Shown here in pieces: positions 37,260 to 46,579 of a DNA stretch of 64,000 nt. Position numbers and translations under genes: made by a program. Source of the DNA: Flavobacterium jejuense. GTDB lineage: Bacteria; Bacteroidota; Bacteroidia; Flavobacteriales; Flavobacteriaceae. A model generated the notes under the pieces. The model searched no databases. It had not been told where the DNA came from and was given only the letters and a program-made list of their open reading frames with translations. The DNA lies in NCBI RefSeq assembly GCF_006491595.2, contig NZ_VEVQ02000011.1:1-64000 (forward strand). Reading direction: 5' to 3'. Each line of letters begins with the position of its first letter. The stretch's first letter is position 1.

Positions 37260-38678
37260 ATGACCCAAGCACTTGTAAATAAAGAATCAAAATCAAAAAG
37301 AGTTAAAGCAAAGGCAAAAGCGTCTTTCTTTGCGCCTGCTCCTATAATTCAAAAAAAAATGAGTGTTGGTGCTGAAAATGATTCTTATGAGGTAGAAGCA
37401 GACAATATGGCAAATAAAGTGATGCGAATGCAAACGCCTAATCAGCAGAATGTTTCTCATACAGGGGCCTTAGTCCAAAGAAAATGTGCGGCTTGCGAAG
37501 AAGATAAAATTCAGAAAAAGCCATTAGCAGAAACTATCACACCCTTAATTCAGCGATTTTCTAATTCTGAAAGTGGTGGGCAGGCACCCAGTCATATAGA
37601 AAGTCAAATAAATAGTTCCAGAGGAAGCGGAAGTAGTATGGATTATGGAACAAAGCACTTCATGGAAAGCCGTTTTGGAACTGATTTTTCCAATGTTAAA
37701 ATTCACACAGGAAGTCAAGCGGTGCAAATGAGTCGAGAATTAAACGCACAAGCTTTTACTGTAGGCAATGATATTTATTTTAATGAAGGAAAGTATAGTC
37801 CAAATTCTGACTCAGGAAAGCATTTGTTGGCGCATGAATTGACACATACAGTGCAACAGGGAAAGTCTAACATACGAAGACAACTTATGTGCGAGCCAGA
37901 ACCAGATTTTGTTGATATGAGAGATGGAGCACCTAATGCTGCAACTTGTGGTGGACCATCAACTTGTCCTGCTACATTTTGTCAACCTTACACTAGTGAA
38001 AATCTAGCGCGACGTGAAAGAGATAGAATGGCTCCCATTTTATTAGCGGGAATAGGATTATTTGTAAATTCAAGAGTATTACCGTTATGGAGTACTTATC
38101 TTTTTGGAGGAAGTGCAACTCAGAACTTAACCAGTCAATTTGGTGCTGATTTCACAGCATCGCCTACCACTACGACTACAACTAGTTTTCTTATATCTGC
38201 TATTAGTAGAAACCTTTTAGCTTCACCTCCAAGTTTCCCTACAGGAGTAAATATGATTACGCTAAATTTATCTTCGCTTATTCCAACAGAAATAACAGCA
38301 ATTAACACATCAGGTAACGCTCATGAAATGAATTTTAATGTAGTGAGTGATATCGCTGGAAATATTGCGGGTGGTATAGGAACTAATCAAACATCCTGCA
38401 GTTCTGGTGCACAACCGTCTCCTTTTAATGATGCAAGATTAGTAACAGGATCTATAATTGTAATAAAAAACAGTAGCAACAGTTTAACGGTTATTCCCTT
38501 GATAAATTATCAGGTCAAAGATACCATAGATTTATGTCCAGGAAATTGTGGATCGAGTAGAGAACAGATTGCGACTGTACCAATGTCACAATTTGAAGCT
38601 ACTGGAATTTCAGGTGATGTTCCTTTTACTATTGATTTTCCATCTAATGCATTACCATTTACTTTAACATTACCATAA
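37260..38678 (+). CDS. eCIS cargo 2: DUF4157 leader with unknown C-terminal domain
   Basis: The 472-residue protein repeats the leader of cargo 1 (IIQKKMSVGAENDSYEVEAD, KCAACEEDK, DUF4157 with HELTH at 192-196). After residue 205 it has a separate domain of about 260 residues that I do not recognise. Visible features are paired cysteines near its start (TCGGPSTCPATFC), a Thr-rich linker (TTTTTTSF), a DTIDLCPGNCGSS motif, and a C-terminal SGDVPFTIDFPS. The presumed toxic activity is unknown. No immunity gene is adjacent. Confidence 0.8.
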   Translation: MTQALVNKESKSKRVKAKAKASFFAPAPIIQKKMSVGAENDSYEVEADNMANKVMRMQTPNQQNVSHTGALVQRKCAACEEDKIQKKPLAETITPLIQRFSNSESGGQAPSHIESQINSSRGSGSSMDYGTKHFMESRFGTDFSNVKIHTGSQAVQMSRELNAQAFTVGNDIYFNEGKYSPNSDSGKHLLAHELTHTVQQGKSNIRRQLMCEPEPDFVDMRDGAPNAATCGGPSTCPATFCQPYTSENLARRERDRMAPILLAGIGLFVNSRVLPLWSTYLFGGSATQNLTSQFGADFTASPTTTTTTSFLISAISRNLLASPPSFPTGVNMITLNLSSLIPTEITAINTSGNAHEMNFNVVSDIAGNIAGGIGTNQTSCSSGAQPSPFNDARLVTGSIIVIKNSSNSLTVIPLINYQVKDTIDLCPGNCGSSREQIATVPMSQFEATGISGDVPFTIDFPSNALPFTLTLP

Positions 38679-38712
38679 TTTAAAATAAAATTTATAAAAA
38701 TGATATAAGTTT

Positions 38713-41700
38713 ATGAATCAAGCTTTAGCACATACAGAATCAAAACCAAAAGCAGCATCCAATAATGCTCCTCTTTTTAAACCTGCAATAGTTCAAAAAA
38801 AGATGAGTGTAGGTGCTGAAAATGATTCGTATGAGGCTGAAGCCGATGCAATAGCTGACAAAGTATTGCAAATGAAACCTATTGGAGAACATCGTTTTAA
38901 CCAAACAAGTTCATTAGTACAAAAAAAATGTGCCCATTGTGAAGAAGAAGAAAAAGTCAGAAAAAAACCTTTAGCCGAAAACATTACTCCTTTAATTCAA
39001 AAATCATCCCTCATTTCTAGTTCAGAGTCTCAAGCACCAACTCATGTAGAAAATCAAATTAATACTACAAAAGGTTCTGGAAATCGTTTAGATAATCACA
39101 CTAGAGATTATATGGAAGAACGCTTTGGGGTAGATTTTTCAGGTGTTAGAATTCATACTAATAGTCAAGCCATTCAAATGAGTCAAGATTTGAATGCTCA
39201 GGCATTTACTGTTGGTAATGATATTTATTTTAATCAAGGACAATATAATCCTAATTCTAATAAAGGGAAACATTTATTGGCTCATGAATTAACACATACG
39301 GTACAACAAAGTGGAAGTCAAGTAAAAAAACTTCAAAAAAAATCTGATAATCAAACCATACAACGAAATGTCTTTGGAGATATTGGAAGAGGAATAGCAA
39401 GAGGAGCCTCAACTGCTTGGGATTACACAGGTGGAGCTGCTATTCGTTTTGGTGGACGAGTTATTGAATGGGTTGAAGATAGGGCTGAAGAAATAATTAA
39501 TGAAATTGCTCCAGGGTTATTACGTTTTTTGCGTTCTAGTATTTGGGAACCAATAAGAGACATGATAGCTAGAGGATTAGATGCTATGACAAGCGGTTTA
39601 TTTAGTCGGCTACAAGAAGAAGGGTTATCAGGAATTTTACATGAATTTGTTGATAATATAATAGAAACTTTGCAAGGAAATATTGCAGATGCTTGTAGAA
39701 GTTTTGCACAATTAGCAGAAAAGATATTCAACTTTATAAGTTCACTTAGTAGTAGTGCTTTAGCCCGATTAAAAGCTACTTTTACTAAAATAAGTGGTTT
39801 TTTTAGTGGAATTTGGAGTGATTATGGGAAACCAGCAATGGATGCTATAAAACACTATGCAAGAGCAGCGTGGGATTGGGTGGTAGAAAAAGCACAATGG
39901 TTATGGGATTTGATTGCTCCTATTCGTAATGCCATTCAAAGAGCTTGGAATTGGATAAAAAGAATGTTTAATATTGCATGGGAAAGTGCTACTTCTGCTT
40001 GGGATTGGTTGGTTGAAAAAGCCACTCAGGCATGGGAATGGATAAAACAAGCTATTGAGCCTATTAAAGTTCCATTAATGATTATAGGAGGTATAATTGT
40101 TCTGTTATCACCACTAGGAATTTTTGCTGTTATTGGAGCAGCAGTTTATGGTATTTATAGAGCGGTTCAATGGGTAAGAGCTAATTGGAATGATGAAGTG
40201 TTTGTTCGTTTTAGAAATTTCTTACAACAAAACATCTTTGATCCTATACAAAGAGGAATCCAACAATTGCAAATTTTAGTAAATGCTGCCATGCAATGGT
40301 TGAGCGGTTTGTTTCGACAATTGCAAGCTGCTTTTCAATCTTTAGTAAATGCTGTTGCTCAGTCTTCCATATTTAGATTTTTAAGAGGAATAGTTCAAAG
40401 GGTTTCTTCCATGATTCGTAGTGTTACTATGTGGATTGTAACTCAAGCTACACGATTAGGAAGGTTTATTGCAGATGTAGCTCAAAGTATTTGGTCTTTT
40501 ATTCGCCCAGCAGTAGTTTTAGTGGGCAAATTAGTTATTTTAGCCAATTTTCCTTGGTTAATTCCAATAGTAGTTATGGCTTGGTATTGGAGATTAATGC
40601 CAGATTGTTTTAAACCACCTATAATCAATTTTGTATTAAGAGTAATGATAGGTGTTCTTAGAGCAATGCCAAATTTTGCTATGTTTGGAGAAACTTGGGT
40701 ACAAGTTAAAACTAGAATTGTAGGATTTTTACAAGAGACATTAGAAAAATCTGATGAAGAAAAAATAACAGTTGCAAATAGAGTGGCTCGAATGGTTTCT
40801 GAAATGGATTTAAGTTTACTAAGCAATCAAATAGCAGCAGCAGCAGGAGCACCAGCAGAATTTGAAGGACAAATGGAAGAGGAATTATTAGGAGTTAATT
40901 TAACAACAACATTACCATTTGAAAGAACCACTTTTGAAGAACCATCATTACAATCGCAATTTCAATCTTCTGGTTTAGGAGATAATGTTCCAGCAAGTGA
41001 TGCCGCTTTATTCAGTCGTTCGGAATATACCAATCAACACATAGGAGTAGATAGTGTTGGAGAATTTGCTCCAAGTGAGGCTTTACAACAAGCTATTTTA
41101 AGTAGAATAGGAACAGAAGAAGGAATGGTAGAATTTGGGAATTCTGATGACCCTTCAAGAACTGTGCATGGAATTCTTTCCGAAATGATTCCATCTGGAG
41201 GCGCCATGGGTGAAGGTGAAGAAGGAGGTGAAGGAAATTCATCAGAAGGAAGTACTCCAGCACTTCCTCCTATGACACATGAAGAAGAAACTGAGTTTCG
41301 TTTGCAACAAATGATGGATCAAAGCAATGCAAAAATGGCAACACAAGCTTGCAATCCACCTTCACCAGAAGGAGCTTCACCAGAGGGAGCTGCGAGTGCT
41401 TTTCCAGAGGAAGCAAAATTTGGACCCCTTACCCGTTCACAAAGAGGGCGTTATACTATGAATCAAATGGCTTCTGGAATGGGTCATTGGTGGAGATGTA
41501 ATAGAGGCTGGTTGATTCCATCAATTATAGGAGTTATTATAGTTATAGTTTTGGCTGAGGTATTATCAGGCGGAGCAGTTACAGCAGCATTGCCAGCAAT
41601 TTTTTCAGCATTAATGCCTATTATGATAGGTGTTGCCGTATTAAGAGCTTCTTATTATTTAGGAGAATATGTTTATAAATCGATAAGTGGAGATATAGCT

Positions 41701-42846
41701 GGTGCCAGTAGAGCCTTAGCAAGAGGATTTGCAGTGGCTGCGGTCGAAGCTATTTTTGCCTTACTAGGAAGTTCTGCTTTTTGGAAATCATTAAGGGGAG
41801 GTATAAGTAGTGCTGGAAGAGTAGTTGGAAGAACAGCAAGTTCATTGGTAAGAGGAACAGGAAGATTAATTGCCAGTACAGGGCGTTTTGGAGCAGGACT
41901 TGTTAGAACTGTTGGAGCAGGAAGTAGATATATTTTAAGAACAGCAGGAGCTGTTATAGCACGCGGAAGAGTAATTATGCAAGGTGTGAGGGGAAGAGTA
42001 GGTCAAGGAGTTAGGACGTTGGAAGAACTTTCAGAACGATTATTTTCAAGACTTCGTTTTAGAAGATTTAGAATGCGTTTTACACGAGGTTGGTTTAGAT
42101 TAGAGGGATACATTAATCCTTGGGTATTATTGGCAACAGGAAACCTTGAATTTATTGAGCAAGGACGGTTAAGACCATCTGGAGGAGGGGGATTATTAGA
42201 TGATACTGTTCGTTTAGGAGATGAAGTGTTAGTAGGTTCTGGAAATGCTAGAGGAATTATTGTTGGGGTTGAAAGAAATCCTAGTAGATTTGTGAGTGAA
42301 TTAGATGATTTATCTCGTACTGCAAGAATCGATGAGTTTAGAGGCTTGAGAGGACCAGCAGGAAGTAGATTGTCATCAGCGGAAAGATTAAGAATAATTC
42401 AAAATGGTGAGACTACAGCTGCATTAAGAAGAGGAATTCCTTCTCATCTTCCAAATGGAATGCATCCTCCAAATTTTCAAGCACATCATATTATACCTAG
42501 AGAACTAAGAACCGCTTTTGATGATTTCTTCAGAGCTATAGGTTTTGATATTGAAAATGGTCTTAGGAATGGAATAATGGTTCCACCAGATTTAGCCACT
42601 AGATCAGCAGCAATAGCTAGTCATCCTAATTTAGCTAGCCATTTTGGTAATTCAGCCTTGCATTTAGGATCTCACCCAGCTTATACTTTAAGAATTGAGG
42701 CAGAATTGATTCCTATAAGAAACGCTTTAACTAGTGGAACAATTACTGAAGCCCAAGCTTTAGCAAGAGTAGATGCTTTAATAGTTAGAGCACGAACGGC
42801 AATAAGTAGTGGAGGTGGTATTTCTTTAAACAGTGTTATATTTTAA
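38713..42846 (+). CDS. eCIS cargo 3: giant DUF4157 toxin with AHH nuclease domain
   Basis: The 1377-residue protein has the loading region (VQKKMSVGAENDSYEAEAD), a CxxC segment and DUF4157 (HELTH, 191-195). A middle region follows, very rich in tryptophan and amphipathic helices (AWDWVVEKAQWLWDL, about 385-450), with hydrophobic stretches near 452-485, 610-632 and 933-985. The C-terminus carries NFQAHHIIPRELR, with Ala1257-His1258-His1259, and LHLGSHPAYTLRIEAEL. This is the AHH nuclease family of the HNH/endonuclease VII superfamily. The middle may act in membrane crossing; this is inference. A probable immunity gene starts 10 bp later. Confidence 0.88.
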   Translation: MNQALAHTESKPKAASNNAPLFKPAIVQKKMSVGAENDSYEAEADAIADKVLQMKPIGEHRFNQTSSLVQKKCAHCEEEEKVRKKPLAENITPLIQKSSLISSSESQAPTHVENQINTTKGSGNRLDNHTRDYMEERFGVDFSGVRIHTNSQAIQMSQDLNAQAFTVGNDIYFNQGQYNPNSNKGKHLLAHELTHTVQQSGSQVKKLQKKSDNQTIQRNVFGDIGRGIARGASTAWDYTGGAAIRFGGRVIEWVEDRAEEIINEIAPGLLRFLRSSIWEPIRDMIARGLDAMTSGLFSRLQEEGLSGILHEFVDNIIETLQGNIADACRSFAQLAEKIFNFISSLSSSALARLKATFTKISGFFSGIWSDYGKPAMDAIKHYARAAWDWVVEKAQWLWDLIAPIRNAIQRAWNWIKRMFNIAWESATSAWDWLVEKATQAWEWIKQAIEPIKVPLMIIGGIIVLLSPLGIFAVIGAAVYGIYRAVQWVRANWNDEVFVRFRNFLQQNIFDPIQRGIQQLQILVNAAMQWLSGLFRQLQAAFQSLVNAVAQSSIFRFLRGIVQRVSSMIRSVTMWIVTQATRLGRFIADVAQSIWSFIRPAVVLVGKLVILANFPWLIPIVVMAWYWRLMPDCFKPPIINFVLRVMIGVLRAMPNFAMFGETWVQVKTRIVGFLQETLEKSDEEKITVANRVARMVSEMDLSLLSNQIAAAAGAPAEFEGQMEEELLGVNLTTTLPFERTTFEEPSLQSQFQSSGLGDNVPASDAALFSRSEYTNQHIGVDSVGEFAPSEALQQAILSRIGTEEGMVEFGNSDDPSRTVHGILSEMIPSGGAMGEGEEGGEGNSSEGSTPALPPMTHEEETEFRLQQMMDQSNAKMATQACNPPSPEGASPEGAASAFPEEAKFGPLTRSQRGRYTMNQMASGMGHWWRCNRGWLIPSIIGVIIVIVLAEVLSGGAVTAALPAIFSALMPIMIGVAVLRASYYLGEYVYKSISGDIAGASRALARGFAVAAVEAIFALLGSSAFWKSLRGGISSAGRVVGRTASSLVRGTGRLIASTGRFGAGLVRTVGAGSRYILRTAGAVIARGRVIMQGVRGRVGQGVRTLEELSERLFSRLRFRRFRMRFTRGWFRLEGYINPWVLLATGNLEFIEQGRLRPSGGGGLLDDTVRLGDEVLVGSGNARGIIVGVERNPSRFVSELDDLSRTARIDEFRGLRGPAGSRLSSAERLRIIQNGETTAALRRGIPSHLPNGMHPPNFQAHHIIPRELRTAFDDFFRAIGFDIENGLRNGIMVPPDLATRSAAIASHPNLASHFGNSALHLGSHPAYTLRIEAELIPIRNALTSGTITEAQALARVDALIVRARTAISSGGGISLNSVIF

Positions 42847-42856
42847 AATATAAATT

Positions 42857-43420
42857 ATGAGTAATTACAAAAGACTTTATCCTAAGTTAGAAAAAGGGAA
42901 CACTTACATTGCAAATTTAATATATGATAAAGAATTTGAAAATGTTTTGTACGATGGAATTTCATTAAAAAACATGAAATCACCTAATGCGACATTAAAA
43001 AATTTGAGTGGTAAATCGTTAGATTTTTTATATGCATTGGGAGGAAAACTAATTGTATCTGAGAAAGTAAAATTATTTTTAGAGAAAACATATGATTGTT
43101 CCTATTTTGAGTTTATAGAAGTTAATTTTGAAAATAAGAAGATGAAACCTTATTATGTCTTAAATATACTAGAATTAGTTGATGCTTTTGATTGGGAAAA
43201 ATCAGAATATGAATTGTTTGAGGAATTAGGACCGAAGGGTAATAAGGTAATCCAAAATATCATTAAAATGGAAATTGATGAATCAAAGACTAATAATAGA
43301 AAATTATTTAATTTATTAAATTTTGAAGGGAGCATTATTATCCATATTGATTTAGTCAATCAAATGCTTAATCATGGTATCACAGGAACATTAATTGACC
43401 CATTAATTGGTCAGAAGTAA
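42857..43420 (+). CDS. Probable immunity protein for the AHH nuclease (DUF1629-like)
   Basis: The 187-residue protein has no signal peptide or membrane segment. KPYYVLNILELVDAFDWEKSEY and the C-terminal MLNHGITGTLIDP resemble the Imm11/DUF1629 immunity family linked to polymorphic toxins. It begins ten bases after the nuclease gene, the usual place for an immunity gene. It should bind and block the nuclease domain in the cytoplasm. The family call is by eye only. Confidence 0.65.
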   Translation: MSNYKRLYPKLEKGNTYIANLIYDKEFENVLYDGISLKNMKSPNATLKNLSGKSLDFLYALGGKLIVSEKVKLFLEKTYDCSYFEFIEVNFENKKMKPYYVLNILELVDAFDWEKSEYELFEELGPKGNKVIQNIIKMEIDESKTNNRKLFNLLNFEGSIIIHIDLVNQMLNHGITGTLIDPLIGQK

Positions 43421-44707
<1,287 letters not shown>

Positions 44708-44739
44708 TATAAATCGTTTAAGAAAAAAATGATATAATA

Positions 44740-44769
44740 AAAAAGAGCAACATTTCTGTTGCTCTTTTT
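44740..44769. terminator. Bidirectional terminator between the injection system and tRNA-Asn
   Basis: AAAAAGAGCAACA and TGTTGCTCTTTTT form a 13-bp perfect stem around TTTC, with A and T runs on both sides. It can terminate both converging units. Confidence 0.85.
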
Positions 44770-44770
44770 G

Positions 44771-44844
44771 CTCCCCCTCTTGGGCTCGAACCAAGGACCC
44801 TCTGATTAACAGTCAGATGCTCTAACCAACTGAGCTAAGGAGGA
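44771..44844 (-). tRNA. tRNA-Asn (anticodon GTT)
   Basis: The minus strand folds as a cloverleaf. The acceptor stem pairs TCCTCCT with AGGGGGA, with discriminator G. The D arm is GCTCAGTTGGTTAGAGC, the anticodon stem pairs TCTGA with TCAGA around CTGTTAA, and the T arm is CTTGGTTCGAGCCCAAG. The anticodon GTT is at 44808-44810. CCA is not encoded. Confidence 0.96.
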
Positions 44845-44869
44845 AGGTGTTACACCGTTTTTGCGAGTG

Positions 44870-44877
44870 CAAATATA
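44870..44877 (-). promoter_or_regulatory. Promoter -7 box of tRNA-Asn
   Basis: The minus strand reads TATATTTG followed by CACTCGCAAAAA, a typical strong stable-RNA promoter in Flavobacteria. The same downstream bases appear at 63486. Confidence 0.75.
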
Positions 44878-44918
44878 GAACACAATTTTATATTTGCAAA
44901 CATTTTTTTAGTTTTTTT

Positions 44919-46505
44919 TTAGTTTTTATTGAAGAAAGTTTCACTTATCCAAAAGTAAATATCTTTACCAAAAGTTAAAGCCATCAAAGTCAGTAAGATA
45001 ATCATTCCTGCGGTTTGAACATAGCCCATTGCTTTGTCACTTAAAGTTTTTCCTGTTATCATTTCTGCAATAGTAAAAAGCGCATGCCCTCCATCTAAAC
45101 CTGGAATAGGTAATAAATTCATAAAAGCAAGTCCTATTGAAAACAAAGCAGTAAAATTCCAAATAAACTCCCAGTTCCATGTGTCTGGTAATCTTCTAGC
45201 AATTCCTATAGGGCTTTGAACCTGTGTGTAAGCACCAGTTTTTGGTCTGGCAATCAATTTTAAACTTTGAACGTTATATTTAAATAAAGACCAAGATTGC
45301 TTAACGGCTTCTGGGAAAGCTTGTGAAAACCCAAGTTTTTCTACTACAGTATATTTTTCTTCTTCCTTATCGTCTAAACCAATTCCTAGCTTACCCGTTT
45401 TGTCTAATTTTATTTTTAGAAGCTCTTCTTTTCCTTTTCTTAAAACAGTTAAACTAATTTCTTTATCTTTATTATGAGATAAAATATTATTTAATTCTTT
45501 ATTGGTTTCAATTTTGGTGTTATTAATGCTAACAATTATATCTTTAAATTCTAAGCCTTGTTTTTCACCTATGGAATTTTCTGCAAAACCACTGATAAAG
45601 CTATTTTTTAAAAGATAATTATAAGCTAAGCCGTAATTTTTTAAATTAATTAAACTACTATCTACTTTTGTTTTTATGCTAATTTCTTCGTTGTTTCTTT
45701 TTAGAATAAAATTTATAGAATCTTTTTTTAGATTTTTCAGGGTATCAATAAATTCATCTACATAGGTGAATTTGTAATCATCGATTCCAATAATTTCATC
45801 ATATTTTTCAAAGAAATTGTGTTGCCCTTTAAAAGAATCTATAAAATATTGATTCATATTTGATCTTGCATGGACAAATCCTCTACCTTCTTTTTTTATA
45901 ATTTCTCCTTTTTGTTCATCAGTTAGTAATAATTCAACCTTTTCTCCTTGACGATCAATTTCTACTTTGTCTCCAAAAAGAACTCCCATGGTCATGAATT
46001 TAAAATCATCATAAAATTCACCGTCAATTCCTATAATTTTATCTCCATTTTTAAAACCAACATTCTGACCTACTTCACCGAAAGATAATCCGTTTTTTTG
46101 AAGCTCGTTAGTAGAAATTACTTTTTTACCAACGGTTGTATACATAATAGTAAAAATGAACCACGCTAATAAAATATTAACTATAATTCCACCTAGCATA
46201 ATGATTAATCGTTGCCAAGCTGGTTTTGAACGAAATTCCCAAGGTTGTGCTTCTTGTTTCATTTGTTCAGTATCCATACTTTCATCTATCATACCAGCTA
46301 ATTTAACATAGCCTCCTAAAGGCAACCAACCAATTCCCCATTCGGTTTCTCCAATTTTTTTCTTAATTAATGAAAATCCAGCATCCATAAATAAATAAAA
46401 TTTTTCTACTCTTACTTTAAATATTTTAGCTGTTATATAATGACCAAATTCATGAAGAATGACTAATACTGAAAGTATAAATAGAATTTGAGCTAATTGA
46501 ATCAT
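44919..46505 (-). CDS. rseP: Site-2 metalloprotease RseP with an extra PDZ-like segment
   Basis: The 528-residue inner-membrane zinc protease cleaves transmembrane substrates such as anti-sigma factors. The zinc motif HEFGH is at 18-22 in the first membrane segment, and the third ligand is in PIPGLDGGH (Asp471). Between them are three PDZ-like segments: around GFKNGDKIIGIDG, around NFFEKYDEIIGIDD, and around GLEFKDIIVSINN. Family members usually have one or two PDZ domains, and Flavobacterial ones are near 450 residues, so this one is long by about 80. The C-terminus has two more membrane segments. Confidence 0.93.
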   Translation of the reverse strand: MIQLAQILFILSVLVILHEFGHYITAKIFKVRVEKFYLFMDAGFSLIKKKIGETEWGIGWLPLGGYVKLAGMIDESMDTEQMKQEAQPWEFRSKPAWQRLIIMLGGIIVNILLAWFIFTIMYTTVGKKVISTNELQKNGLSFGEVGQNVGFKNGDKIIGIDGEFYDDFKFMTMGVLFGDKVEIDRQGEKVELLLTDEQKGEIIKKEGRGFVHARSNMNQYFIDSFKGQHNFFEKYDEIIGIDDYKFTYVDEFIDTLKNLKKDSINFILKRNNEEISIKTKVDSSLINLKNYGLAYNYLLKNSFISGFAENSIGEKQGLEFKDIIVSINNTKIETNKELNNILSHNKDKEISLTVLRKGKEELLKIKLDKTGKLGIGLDDKEEEKYTVVEKLGFSQAFPEAVKQSWSLFKYNVQSLKLIARPKTGAYTQVQSPIGIARRLPDTWNWEFIWNFTALFSIGLAFMNLLPIPGLDGGHALFTIAEMITGKTLSDKAMGYVQTAGMIILLTLMALTFGKDIYFWISETFFNKN

Positions 46506-46531
46506 GTGTTTTATTTTATAATTTTGAAAAG

Positions 46532-46558
46532 CAAAAGTAAGGTTTTCACCTTACTTTT
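46532..46558 (-). terminator. Terminator after the M1 peptidase gene, overlapping an rseP promoter box
   Basis: AAAAGTAAGGT (46533-46543) and ACCTTACTTTT (46548-46558) form an 11-bp stem with T residues after it on the minus strand. CAAAAGTA at 46532-46539 also reads TACTTTTG on the minus strand, a -7 box 26 bases before the rseP ATG. Confidence 0.65.
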
Positions 46559-46579
46559 TACTATTATTTTTAGAAGAGC

